Positions 36,004 through 44,550 of a stretch of 64,000 bases of DNA are shown here, piece after piece; position 1 is the first letter of the stretch; every line of letters begins with the position of its first letter. The position numbers were made by a program, and so were the translations under genes. Source of the DNA: Kineosporia succinea. GTDB taxonomy: Bacteria; Actinomycetota; Actinomycetes; Actinomycetales; Kineosporiaceae. Below the pieces are notes generated by a model. That model saw only the letters and a list, made by a program, of their open reading frames with translations. It did not search any database and was not told where the DNA came from. Where the stretch lies: assembly GCF_030811555.1 (NCBI RefSeq), contig NZ_JAUSQZ010000001.1, positions 6,073,241-6,137,240 on the forward strand. Reading direction: 5' to 3'.

Positions 36004-36978
36004 ATGAGCACGAGCACGTGGGGCCGGTTACGCACGACCTTGCTCATGCCCGACCAGTCCGAGGTCACCTTCGCCCGCCGGGGATTCACCCCCGGTGAGC
36101 CGCAGGCCCAGAAGCGGCTGGAGGAGACGGGAGCGACCTTCCTGCACGGTCTGGAGCTGGCGCTGCAGAGCCGCCGGCCCTCGGACTTCACCGGGACCCT
36201 CGACCGTCTCGAGCCCCAGCTCCGCGGGTTCGCCTACGAGGGCGCCGGCATGGGCATGGCCATCGGCGACGCGGTCTCGGCGTTCCCCCGGCGTCAGTCG
36301 GCCGCCCTGGCCGCGGGGGCCGGTGCCGCCCACAAGTACATGCTCCAGGTCGGGGTCGGCTGGGCCATGGCCCGGGTGCCGCGGATGCTCTGGGGCCGGC
36401 TCGACCTGCACGACCCGCTGCTGCGCTGGCTGGCCCTGGACGGGTACGGCTTTCACGAGGCCTACTTCAGCACCGAGAAGTACGTGCGCCGTCAGGCCCC
36501 GATCCGGATGCGCCCGCCCTGGCCCGACCCCTCGGGTTACGCGCCCCGGGCCCTGGATCAGGGAGTGGGCCGGGCGTTGTGGTTCGTCTGCGGCGCCGAC
36601 GTGGAGCGGGCGGCGGCCCAGATCTCGTCGTTCGCCCCGTCGCGTCAGTCCGACCTCTGGGGCGGTCTCGGGTTGGCGGCCACCTACGCCGGTTACGTTC
36701 AGGGCGATCAGCTGGAGCGGCTGCGGGTGCTGGCGGGGCCGTACGAGCCCGACCTGGCGCAGGGATCGGCGTTCGCCGCCCAGGCCCGGCTGCTGGCCGG
36801 GCTGGTGGTCCCGCACACCTCGACGGCGGTGCGGGCCCTGTGCGGCACCACGGTCGAGGAGGCCGGCGCGCTGACCGACGAGGCGCTGCACGACCTCCCG
36901 GCGGACGGCCCGCGGGAGCCGGCGTTCGAGGTCTGGCGCCGCCGGATCAAGCAAGCGCTGCCGGTCGCCGCTCCCTGA
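36004..36978 (+). CDS. unbL: DUF1702 family protein, UnbL-like
   Basis: 324 residues of DUF1702, the family of the conserved enediyne protein UnbL: FLHGLELAL, a LRGFAYEGAGMGMAIGD block, the VGVGWAMARVPR helix, LALDGYGFHEAYF and GVGRALWFVCGADVERA. Soluble, function unknown; conserved in enediyne clusters. The ATG at 36004 follows AGGGAG. Codon 9 (36028-36030) is TTA, the rare Leu codon that makes many actinomycete secondary-metabolism genes depend on bldA tRNA. A second, diverged copy is at 41034. Confidence 0.83.
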   Translation: MSTSTWGRLRTTLLMPDQSEVTFARRGFTPGEPQAQKRLEETGATFLHGLELALQSRRPSDFTGTLDRLEPQLRGFAYEGAGMGMAIGDAVSAFPRRQSAALAAGAGAAHKYMLQVGVGWAMARVPRMLWGRLDLHDPLLRWLALDGYGFHEAYFSTEKYVRRQAPIRMRPPWPDPSGYAPRALDQGVGRALWFVCGADVERAAAQISSFAPSRQSDLWGGLGLAATYAGYVQGDQLERLRVLAGPYEPDLAQGSAFAAQARLLAGLVVPHTSTAVRALCGTTVEEAGALTDEALHDLPADGPREPAFEVWRRRIKQALPVAAP

Positions 36979-37086
36979 CGCCTGGTTCGCGCACGGACGC
37001 GTTGATGCGAGGAACGCCGGACCGGTTGCCCCGGTCCGGCGCACAGGATCAGGGACCCGGGCCCGGCGCGGTGGAGGAGAACGCTC

Positions 37087-38145
37087 ATGTGGCAGGTGCC
37101 GGTGCGAAAGATGCTGCGCGGCAAGTCGTTCGCCCAACTCCGGCACGTGGCGCCGGTGACCCGGGGCGCAGGCGTGGACCGCGTGTACCGCGAGATGGAG
37201 CAGGAGTTCGGGATCCTGGCGCCCCCGATGCTCCTGCACGCCTCCAGCCCGCCCGTGCTGTCGGCGGCGTGGAACCTGTTGCGGGAGACCCTTCTCGTGC
37301 CCCGGGAGGCCACCCGCGCGGAGAAGGAGACCGTGATGGTGACCGTCTCCGAGGCCAACCGCTGCCCCTACTGCGTCGAGGTGCACTCCGGCATGCTGAC
37401 CGGACTGCTCGGGCCACAGGCCCGGCCCGGCCGCCGGCCGGAGCGGGTGGACGCGCTGGCCCGCTGGGTGCAGGCGGGTCGTGATCCCGAAATCATTGCG
37501 GCGCAACCACTCTGGTTAGGTGCCCCCGTGGGTGAGCTGATCGCCGTGGTGACCATGATGGAGTACCTGAACCGCGTGGTGAGCGTCTTCCTGGGGGACA
37601 AGCCGCTGCCCCCGGGCGCGCCGCCGGTGGCCGCGAGGGTCGTCGGCCCGGTGCTGGCCCGGCTGCAGCTGCACGCCGAGCGCACCCCGCCGGTTCCGGG
37701 CCGGGCGCTCGACCTCCTGCCCGCCGCCGCGAACGATGCCGATCCCCGTGCCGACCTGGGCTGGGACCCGGGTGACGACGGGCTGACGGAGGCACTGCGT
37801 CGCGTGCGGGCGGCGATCGAGGCGGCGGGGGAGAGGTCCGTGCCGGTCGGGGTCCGCGAGTGCGTCCGGGACGTGGTCGCGCGCTGGAGCGGCGAGGCGC
37901 CGCCGCTGGGTCGCGCCTGGCTGACCTCGGCCGTGGACGGCCTGCCGGCCGCCGAGAGGGCCGCGGGGGAACTGGGCGTCCTCACGGCCCTGGCGGCCTA
38001 CCGGGTCGAGGACGCCACGGTCGCGGCCTTCCGCGCCGCCGGGGGTGACGACGCGGCGCTCGTCGAGCTCACCGCGTGGGCGAGCCTGACCGCGGCCTTC
38101 GAGATGGGCCGCCGCACCGCGTCGCGGCTGGGGCTGGGCGTCTGA
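37087..38145 (+). CDS. AhpD-like/carboxymuconolactone decarboxylase-family protein
   Basis: 352 residues. EANRCPYCVEVH (89-100) is the EX3CX2CX3H motif of AhpD-like alkylhydroperoxidases, with redox Cys93/Cys96 and His100. The protein is twice the usual 175 residues; the second half (after about 200) is helical and may be a degenerate second copy without the Cys pair. It may detoxify peroxides or radicals, or act as a redox step, in the cluster. GGAGGAG precedes the ATG. It contains a TTA codon at 37516-37518 (codon 144), like its upstream neighbour. Confidence 0.8.
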   Translation: MWQVPVRKMLRGKSFAQLRHVAPVTRGAGVDRVYREMEQEFGILAPPMLLHASSPPVLSAAWNLLRETLLVPREATRAEKETVMVTVSEANRCPYCVEVHSGMLTGLLGPQARPGRRPERVDALARWVQAGRDPEIIAAQPLWLGAPVGELIAVVTMMEYLNRVVSVFLGDKPLPPGAPPVAARVVGPVLARLQLHAERTPPVPGRALDLLPAAANDADPRADLGWDPGDDGLTEALRRVRAAIEAAGERSVPVGVRECVRDVVARWSGEAPPLGRAWLTSAVDGLPAAERAAGELGVLTALAAYRVEDATVAAFRAAGGDDAALVELTAWASLTAAFEMGRRTASRLGLGV

Positions 38146-38261
38146 GACCGGGCGTCGGCGGGCGCCGCTGAGAGGCCTGCGGGTTTTCGTCAAGGGGCGC
38201 CTGCTTGAGGACGCGCCGGTCACCCCGGGAGCGCGGGTCACCGCCCGGATCGGTCGGCTGG

Positions 38262-38660
38262 TGCGGTGGTCGGGCTGTGCGGTGCTCTCGGTGCGCGGTG
38301 CTCTCGCTGTGCGGCGGTCCGGGCCTGGTTTGGGCCTGGGCCGGTCCGGTCCGGTCCGGTCGTGGGCATTCCGGCTGTGTGCGGACCGGATCGCGAGAGG
38401 ACAGGCCCGTCTGGCGTTCTGCCCGGTCCGGCGATCTGCCCCGGCCGGACCGTGACGGGCTGCGTGTCGTCTGGTGCCCCGCCGTGGGTCCTCGGTGAGC
38501 CCCCGAGAGACCCCCCGAGAGCCCGCCGAGAGCCCGCCGAGAGCCCGCCGACAGCCCGCCCTGAGCCCGCCGCGAGCCCTTCGCGAGCCCGCCCTGAGCC
38601 TGCCGCGAGCCCCCGTGAGCCCTTCGTGAGCCCGCCCTGAGCCCGCTCTGAGAACCCCGT
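38262..38660. repeat. Cluster of short degenerate tandem repeats
   Basis: Two arrays. Near 38338-38360 the pentamer CCGGT is repeated about four times. From about 38497 to 38655 there are some 15 degenerate copies of a 9-12-base unit, consensus GAGCCCGCC(G), with spacing variants. Strongly skewed strand composition (C-rich top strand). Confidence 0.75.
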
Positions 38661-39112
38661 GAGCCTTCTGCCGCCCCGGGTCGTCCTGGTGCCGCGAGCG
38701 TCGGGCTCTGTCTGCCTGAACCCCGCCCGGGCGACTCCTTTTCGGCCCTCCCGTCGCGGTCCGCCGAGCGTCCGGCGTCCCGGCTCCGTGGCTTCGCGCG
38801 CCGGCCGGACCTCAGGGTGCGGTGTGACTGATTGCTGTCCGGACAACCGATCTGGCGCGAGCGGCGACCGCCACCCCTCGTCACGAATCAGAATCCCGCT
38901 CTGCGCTCTGGGGATGCCCGCGCCCGGGGTACGGCCGCTGCAGACCCAAAGCGCCCTTGCCGTAGATGATCTCGGCTCTCTGGCGGCCGGTGCGAGAGAG
39001 TCGATCATGGCGCGTCCGGGTGAAGGTCAAACCGGCTCTGCGGTAATGAATTACGCAACATCGGGGAAACCTATTCTCTGACTTTCCTTTAAAATAACGC
39101 CTGCTCGCCAAG

Positions 39113-39128
39113 TTGTTCCGTCGAACAA
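39113..39128. promoter_or_regulatory. Palindrome upstream of the AraC-type gene
   Basis: TTGTTCCGTCGAACAA: 6-bp arms around CGTC, 36 bases before the chosen ATG. Candidate autoregulatory operator. Confidence 0.55.
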
Positions 39129-39163
39129 TGGTGACCTTTCCGTGGTGCGCTTACAGTCAATCC

Positions 39164-39673
39164 ATGAGCATCCTGGTCGAGGGGCGCGAAAGTATCGGGT
39201 GGGCCGAGGAAAACAATGTTCACCGGCGCTTCGCTCGTCATGAATTGGCGGTACTCCGCTCCATCAACCTGCTGCGGGCCAATCTTTCCGATCAGCCGAC
39301 CGTGGCGATGATGGCGGAATGGGCCTTCTTCAGTAAATTCCATTACACCCGTGTTTTTCAGCGCATGATCGGAATGGCGCCCGGGCAGTTCCTGTCCGAG
39401 TACCGGATGGTGCTGGCCGAGGAACTGCTCGACGAGACCGATCTGAGTTTCACCGAGATCACCTATCGGGTGGGGTATGCCAGCGTCGGCACGTTCAGCT
39501 CGCGGTTCAAGAAGATCGTGGGCGTGCCACCGACGACCTTCCGGCAGCGACGCCGGCGGCCCTGCCCGCCCGAAGAGGACTGTCCCCGGGGCGAAGTCCG
39601 TCCCGAGGCCCGGATGGTCCTGATGGCGATCGAGAACGCCAAGAGCGTGGCGGACGCCGACCTGCCGTTCTGA
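39164..39673 (+). CDS. AraC-family regulator, DNA-binding domain only
   Basis: 169 residues. Two helix-turn-helix motifs of the AraC family: first about residues 43-75 (VAMMAEWAFFSKFHYTRVFQ), second about 92-120 (FTEITYRVGYASVGTFSSRF) ending in GVPPTTFR. There is no ligand or dimerisation domain, only a 35-residue N-terminus and a 45-residue tail. The start is uncertain: 39164 has a weak ribosome site, and a possible ATG at 39128 overlaps the palindrome. Likely a pathway regulator of the cluster. Confidence 0.82.
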   Translation: MSILVEGRESIGWAEENNVHRRFARHELAVLRSINLLRANLSDQPTVAMMAEWAFFSKFHYTRVFQRMIGMAPGQFLSEYRMVLAEELLDETDLSFTEITYRVGYASVGTFSSRFKKIVGVPPTTFRQRRRRPCPPEEDCPRGEVRPEARMVLMAIENAKSVADADLPF

Positions 39674-39716
39674 GCCCGGTCCCTGCCGTCCCGGTGGGAG
39701 TCTCAGGGGGAGCCCC

Positions 39717-40694
39717 TCAGGAGGGGCCGGGCAGGGCGGTCGCCTCGTCGGCGTCGGCGGCACGGGCCTCGAGGTCGCGGGCCATGATCATCCAGGCCCG
39801 GGCCGCCTGCCGGATCAGCCGCACCGTGGCGTCCAGGCGGTGGGCGGGTACCCCGAGGGTGAGGCGGTTGCTGTCGTCACCCGTCAGCACCATTCCCCGC
39901 AGCCGGGCCAGCAGTTCGCGACCACCGGCCGTTCGGCACATCGCCGGATCCCGCACCAGCCGCTCCAGCAGGATGCTGGGCAGGGCGGCGGCGGGCAGGT
40001 CGTCCATCGCGCCGGTCACCATCCGCAGCTCCGGTGAGGCGGGCACCGGCTGCGGGTCGCCCGAGCTCAGGAGTTCCCGGTGCACGCGGTGGGCGGTGCC
40101 GAGGGATATGCCCGCGGCCGCGGCGACCTGGCGCTGAGTCGCCTCCGGGTTCGCCAGGAACAGTTCCCGGGCCACGAGTTTCCCGGCCTCCGTCGACAAC
40201 GGGCGTCGCCGGCCGTCGGCCCCTCGGCGCACGACCTCGCCCGCCGGCGTGTTCGACTGGCCCGTTGGAACGGTTGAACAGGTGCGCACCCGGGCCACCG
40301 TTCCCGGGGAGACCCCGGCGAGGGTGGCCACGTGCCGGTTCGACAGGTCGGGACTCAGCTCCAGCACCCGGGCCACCGCCTGCCGGCGGTCGGCCCTGGT
40401 CAGCGGCAGCCCGTGCCGGGCGTTCGCGCTCAGGGACAGGCTCAGGAGATCCAGCTCGCTGCCGCTGACCAGCTTCGCGGTGATGGTGTGCCGTCCGGCG
40501 TGCAGCGCGGCCGCCACCCGGTGGGCTCCGTCGATCAGCTCGAGCGATGCCCGGTTCAGCAGGATGGGGGGAATGTCGTCCAGGACCTCGACGAGGCGTT
40601 CGACGTGCTGCTGGTCGAGGCCACCCAGGCGCAGTCCCGGGCCCGGACGGATCGCCTCGAGAGGAACATCGTCCTCCACCACGGCGCTGGGCAT
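39717..40694 (-). CDS. StrR-like ParB/Srx-fold transcriptional activator
   Basis: 325 residues. Residues 10-90 are a ParB/sulfiredoxin-like domain with IDGAHR (54-59). An HTH follows at about 119-137 (RHVATLAGVSPGTVARVR) and a second one at about 190-206 (VAAAAGISLGTAHRVH). This is the layout of StrR, the pathway-specific activator of streptomycin, and its homologues in many glycosylated or aromatic antibiotic clusters. A StrR-box-like sequence lies within its own coding region at 40251-40279. Convergent with the AraC gene, divergent from the second DUF1702 gene. Confidence 0.87.
   Translation of the reverse strand: MPSAVVEDDVPLEAIRPGPGLRLGGLDQQHVERLVEVLDDIPPILLNRASLELIDGAHRVAAALHAGRHTITAKLVSGSELDLLSLSLSANARHGLPLTRADRRQAVARVLELSPDLSNRHVATLAGVSPGTVARVRTCSTVPTGQSNTPAGEVVRRGADGRRRPLSTEAGKLVARELFLANPEATQRQVAAAAGISLGTAHRVHRELLSSGDPQPVPASPELRMVTGAMDDLPAAALPSILLERLVRDPAMCRTAGGRELLARLRGMVLTGDDSNRLTLGVPAHRLDATVRLIRQAARAWMIMARDLEARAADADEATALPGPS
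40251..40279. promoter_or_regulatory. StrR-box-like element inside the StrR-like gene
   Basis: GTTCGACTG, then 11 bases, then CGGTTGAAC. The published StrR consensus is GTTCGACTG-N11-CAGTCGAAC; the left half is exact and the right half has two mismatches. It overlaps codons about 139-148 of the regulator, just after its first HTH. Confidence 0.6.
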
Positions 40695-41033
40695 GGATGG
40701 CTCACGTCCCCCCTGCTAGTCCCGACGTGAGGACCAGTCCTTCGCCGTCGCGAAGAAGGACTGATGCTCGTGACCCTAGGTCGTCGGCCGCGGTCCCCCT
40801 ACTTTTCGCGTGCCGAACGTCGTCTGCGACCTCACGATAGGTCACTTTGCACACAATGGACCCATTCCTTCACGCGTGTCACGCCCATCGTCGGATTTGC
40901 GCACGATCGTTCCTGGTGACCGTGAGCGTCCGTGAGCACGCCAGGAGGTGGTCGCACCGGGCCCGGCACCGGACATTGGTCGCAGGTGGGTGCGCCCGTC
41001 GCGTACCTGGTTGTCGCGGAGGGAGTCCGGCCG
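40695..41033. promoter_or_regulatory. Divergent region between the StrR-like gene and the second DUF1702 gene
   Basis: 339 bases, no gene supported. Includes an imperfect hairpin at 40735-40763 (CAGTCCTTCGC opposite GCGAAGAAGGACTG) in the leader of the StrR-like gene. Promoters for both directions are expected here. An alternative, earlier GTG for the DUF1702 gene is at 40932. Confidence 0.45.
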
Positions 41034-42089
41034 GTGCATGCACTGATGGCAAGGATCCGGTGGGGGCTCCTCGGGGTCCCCGAACGGGAGGTCGATCCCG
41101 AGCGGAGGGGTTTCGCCGAGTGGGAGGCGGGCCCGTCCCGCTGCGAGGACGTCGGGCGCTCGTTCCTCACCGGGTACCGGGCGGGTCTGGTCGAGCCGGG
41201 GGCGGTGAGCGCCGTCCGGTCGCTGGCGGACCTGGACGACGATCTGCGGGGTTTCGCCATGGAGGGCCTGGGCATGGCCGCGGCCCTGCGGGACGTTCTC
41301 CGGCCGGGCGGCCGGCACTTCCGCGACCTGCTGGCCTGTGCCGGTGAGCGGCACGTGTACATGATCCACGTCGGCCTCGGCTGGGCCCTGGCCCGCACCC
41401 CGCGCCCGCTGTGGCCCTCGTTGAGCCGGCTGGACCCGGTGCACGCGGCCCTGGTCCTGGACGGGTACGGGTTCCACGAGGTGTTCTTCCGGACCCGCCG
41501 GGTCTTCGACGAGCTCGGGGTCGGCTTTCCCCTGTCCGCCTGGCCCGGCCGTCCGCAGGACGCGCACCAGCACCTGATGCAGGGCGTCGGCCGGGGCCTG
41601 TGGTTCGTGGCCGGTGGCGGCCCGGCCCGGCTGGCGGACTACGTCGGCCGTTTCGCGCCCTCGGCGGCCGGTTCCCTGTGGGCCGGCGTCGGCCTGGCCG
41701 CCGCCTACGCCGGGGGCCGCGACGAGGCCGGCCTGCGCGAACTGCGGGCCACCAGCGGTGAGTACAGCCCGTGGCTGCGGCAGGGCGCGACCTTCGCCGT
41801 CGGCGCCCGGGACCGCGCCGGAGCCAGCGTGGAACACACCCACCTCGCCGCCCGCGTCCTGTGCGACGGGACGGTGGAGACCGTGCACGCCCTGGCCCGG
41901 GCCCATCTGCCCCGCTCCGGGGTGGTGGACGCGGGGGACTGGTCGGCCGCGGCCCGCTGGCGCTGCGAGGTGGCCGGGTACTACGCCACCCACGCCCCCG
42001 ACCGCGACGGCCACGACGGCCACGACGGCCACGAACCCGTCGACCGAGACGTCGACGCGGTGGGCGCCCGGCTGGTGGGTGCCCGGTGA
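41034..42089 (+). CDS. DUF1702 family protein, second copy
   Basis: 351 residues, clearly paralogous to the 324-residue DUF1702 protein at 36004: FAMEGLGMAAALRDV, HVGLGWALARTPRPLW, LVLDGYGFHEVFF, GVGRGLWFVAGGGPARLA. I chose the GTG at 41034 because GGAGGGAG lies 8 bases upstream and the alignment with the paralogue begins just after it. The C-terminus carries a short Asp-His-Gly repeat (DRDGHDGHDGHE) that could bind metal. The stop overlaps the P450 start (GTGA), so the two are translated together. Function unknown; enediyne-associated family. Confidence 0.8.
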   Translation: MHALMARIRWGLLGVPEREVDPERRGFAEWEAGPSRCEDVGRSFLTGYRAGLVEPGAVSAVRSLADLDDDLRGFAMEGLGMAAALRDVLRPGGRHFRDLLACAGERHVYMIHVGLGWALARTPRPLWPSLSRLDPVHAALVLDGYGFHEVFFRTRRVFDELGVGFPLSAWPGRPQDAHQHLMQGVGRGLWFVAGGGPARLADYVGRFAPSAAGSLWAGVGLAAAYAGGRDEAGLRELRATSGEYSPWLRQGATFAVGARDRAGASVEHTHLAARVLCDGTVETVHALARAHLPRSGVVDAGDWSAAARWRCEVAGYYATHAPDRDGHDGHDGHEPVDRDVDAVGARLVGAR

Positions 42090-43294
42090 GCGGCTGGGCG
42101 CACCTCGGCCCGGCGCAGACCGCCCGGACCCTGGTCGTGATGATGCGGGACAAGCTCGCGACCCTCACCCGGCTGAGCCTCGAGCACCCCGAGGGCGTGG
42201 TGGTCCGGCTGCCCCGGCGCCGGCTGATCGTGCTCAGCGACCCGCAGCAGGTGCGGCAGCTGCTGGTCGACGAGGCGGACAAGTACGCGAAGGGCCTGGG
42301 CCAGGCCGAGTCCGGGCGCTGGCTCGGGCACGGGGTGCTGGTCGCGCACGGCACCGAGTGGAGCGACCAGCGCACCCCGGTCGCGAGCCGGCTGGCCGCC
42401 CGCCGCGTGCAGCGCCTGGGCCCGCAGGTCGACGAGCTGGCCCGGGCCAGCGTGGCGGCCTGGGCCGGGCCGGAGTGGACGGACCTGGACCCCCGTCACC
42501 ACGTGGCCCAGTACACGCTCGACTGCCTGGGCCTGGCCATGGGTTTCACCGCTCCCCGCGCCGACGAGGTGGTGCCCTCGTTCGACCGGATCCAGGACCA
42601 GATCATGTTCGAGACCATCACCCAGCAGCTCGTGCCGACCTTCGCGCGTCCGTTCGCCTCCCGCCGCGCCCGCGCCGACCAGGAGCTTCTGCTGGAGGCG
42701 GCCCGCCGCGCCCTGGCCACCGGCGACACCCCCGACGCGGCCTGGGCGACCCCGGACCGGCTGCTCACCCTGCTGCTGGCCGGCTACGAGACGACGGCGG
42801 CCACGATCGCGTGGGCCCTGATGTACCTGAGCCGCCGCCCGGAGATCCAGCGCGCGCTGGCCCGCCCGCCGGAGGACCCCGCCGCCGTCTCCCTCACCGC
42901 GGTCTTCCGGGAGGTGACGCGGCTGCGCCCACCGGTCTGGCTGATCAGCCGGCGGGCACTGACCTCGCACCGGATCGGCACCGAGCGGGTGCACCGGGGC
43001 GACGACGTGGTGGTCTGCGTCCACGCCCTGCACCACGACCCGGCCTGGAGCCGCGAGGGCAGGTTCGAGCCCGGGCGCTCGCAGAGCGGGCGGCGCCTGG
43101 ACTTCGGGCAGGGACCGCGGGCCTGTCCCGGGGGCGCGCTGGCCGACCTCGAGGCGGCCACCTGGCTGCGCCGGGCCTGCCAGGAACTGGAGTTCGACCT
43201 GGTGCCCGGGGTGGTCCCGGATCCCGTGGCCCGGATGTCGCAGGCTCCCGGGCCGTTCACCGTCCGGGTCCGGGCGCGCCGTCCGGCCGCCTGA
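42086..43294 (+). CDS. Cytochrome P450
   Basis: 402 residues. I-helix AGYETT (232-237), ExxR as EVTR (276-279) and heme motif FGQGPRACPGG with the thiolate Cys347. The HGTEWSDQR and LISRR wording is closer to the multi-substrate CYP102/CYP4-like bacterial P450s than to CYP107. Hydroxylation or another oxidation of a pathway intermediate is likely. Coupled to the DUF1702 gene by a GTGA overlap. A hairpin terminator follows the stop. Confidence 0.9.
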   Translation: MSGWAHLGPAQTARTLVVMMRDKLATLTRLSLEHPEGVVVRLPRRRLIVLSDPQQVRQLLVDEADKYAKGLGQAESGRWLGHGVLVAHGTEWSDQRTPVASRLAARRVQRLGPQVDELARASVAAWAGPEWTDLDPRHHVAQYTLDCLGLAMGFTAPRADEVVPSFDRIQDQIMFETITQQLVPTFARPFASRRARADQELLLEAARRALATGDTPDAAWATPDRLLTLLLAGYETTAATIAWALMYLSRRPEIQRALARPPEDPAAVSLTAVFREVTRLRPPVWLISRRALTSHRIGTERVHRGDDVVVCVHALHHDPAWSREGRFEPGRSQSGRRLDFGQGPRACPGGALADLEAATWLRRACQELEFDLVPGVVPDPVARMSQAPGPFTVRVRARRPAA

Positions 43295-43316
43295 GCGGTT
43301 CCACCCCTCGGACGTG

Positions 43317-43352
43317 ACGGAGGCGGCCGCCCCTCGGGCCGGCCGCCTCCGT
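43317..43352. terminator. Bidirectional hairpin terminator
   Basis: 12-bp perfect arms (43317-43328 and 43341-43352) with an additional inner GCCC/GGGC stem, between the P450 (+) and the methyltransferase (-). Confidence 0.75.
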
Positions 43353-43369
43353 GCTTTGCCGGAAAGTGC

Positions 43370-44365
43370 TCAGGCCGCGGCCAGTTCGACGACGGACATG
43401 AAGGAGCGCCCCGGAACGGGGTGCACGGCCCGGACGCCCAGGCCCGCCTTCGCGCCCAGGGCCGCGATCGCGTCCAGACCCCGTTCGCGTCCTCCCATGT
43501 ACACCATCATCCGCAGGTCCATCGCGGTGTCCGGGGCCTCTCCTCCGGCCCCGATCGCCTCCACGACCATCACGCGGCCCCGTGCCCCGGCCGCGTCGGC
43601 GCAGCCGGTCAGCAGCGCGACCGCCGCCTCGTCCGACCAGTCGTGCAGGACCGCGGACAGCAGGTAGGCCCCGGCCCCGGCCGGGAGCGGGTCGAAGAAG
43701 CTTCCCGCGACCACGTCGGCCCGCCCCTCCAGCCCCCGCTCGAGGAACGTCCGGCGGGCCTGGGCGGCGGGCCCCGGCAGGTCGACCAGGGTGCCCCGCA
43801 GCCCGGGGTGAGCCGTCAGCAGGTCGGCCAGCAGGGTGCCGTTGCCGCCACCCACGTCGACCACGTGCCGCAGCGCCCCCCAGTCCAGGCTCTGCGCCAG
43901 CCCCCGCACGTCGGTGCGGGTGTGCCGCGCCATCAGGGCGTCGAACGAGCGGGCCAGGTGCGGGTCGTGATCGAGGTCCTCCCAGAACGTCCGCCCGTTC
44001 CGGACCGGGTAGGCCGGTTCCCCGGTCCGGACCGAGTGCAGGAGGTCGACGAAGCTCAGATCGCCCCGCCCGACCGCCCCGGCGACGTCGAGCCAGTCCC
44101 GGGAACGGTTCTCCTGCAGTTCTTCCCCCAGGGCGGTGAGGCGGTAGGCGCCCTCGTCCCGTTCCAGCAGGCCGGTCGTCACCAGGTGGTCCAGCAGCCG
44201 CCCGAGCGCGTCCGGGTCGGCGTCCACCTGCCGGGCCAGCCGCTGGGCCGTGGCCGGGCCGGCCGCGAGCCGGTCGGCCAGGCCCAGGGTGGCCGCCACC
44301 CGGATCGCCATCGGGGTCGCCAGATCGGCCAGGGACCGCACCCCGGCGCGCCTGTTCGCATCCAT
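43370..44365 (-). CDS. SAM-dependent O-methyltransferase
   Basis: 331 residues, plant-caffeate/DnrK-like O-methyltransferase family. N-terminal dimerisation winged helix (about 1-95), SAM loop VDVGGGNG (169-176), and HDW with the probable catalytic base His241. Length and domain order match NcsB1, which O-methylates the naphthoic acid of neocarzinostatin. Here it most likely methylates a phenol on the aryl acid made by the local PKS (inference). Single gene, divergent from the reductase/P450 pair. Confidence 0.88.
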   Translation of the reverse strand: MDANRRAGVRSLADLATPMAIRVAATLGLADRLAAGPATAQRLARQVDADPDALGRLLDHLVTTGLLERDEGAYRLTALGEELQENRSRDWLDVAGAVGRGDLSFVDLLHSVRTGEPAYPVRNGRTFWEDLDHDPHLARSFDALMARHTRTDVRGLAQSLDWGALRHVVDVGGGNGTLLADLLTAHPGLRGTLVDLPGPAAQARRTFLERGLEGRADVVAGSFFDPLPAGAGAYLLSAVLHDWSDEAAVALLTGCADAAGARGRVMVVEAIGAGGEAPDTAMDLRMMVYMGGRERGLDAIAALGAKAGLGVRAVHPVPGRSFMSVVELAAA

Positions 44366-44550
44366 GATTCTCCGCCCGTCCGCTGTCGTCCGTCGTCGTC
44401 CGCCGGGCTCCAGCCTGCCGCGACGACCGGCCGGTGCCCTTGTCGCAGGGTGCTCGGTCCGGGCCCGGAAGCGTTACGGCACGCGGGAACACGCCGGCGC
44501 CGTCCCGGACGGGTCATCGTGGGTCCGGTGGTACGTCGGGAGGAGTGACG

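Larger units (their letters stand above)
38146..39163. other. Repeat-rich non-coding region
   Basis: About 1 kb between the AhpD-like gene and the AraC regulator. Long open frames on both strands are repeat-driven (Gly/Ser/Arg-rich) and have no domain or ribosome site, so I treat it as non-coding. Positions 39029-39110 drop sharply in GC and should carry the araC-like promoter. Confidence 0.55.

Noticed and set aside
38238-39008. 256-codon minus-strand frame with Gly/Ser-rich repeats
   Set aside because: The repeats come from a nucleotide tandem repeat that is open in several frames; no domain and no translation signal.
36004-42089. The two DUF1702 genes as a recent duplication
   Set aside because: They share motifs but are strongly diverged in sequence and length; an old duplication or separate acquisition fits better.
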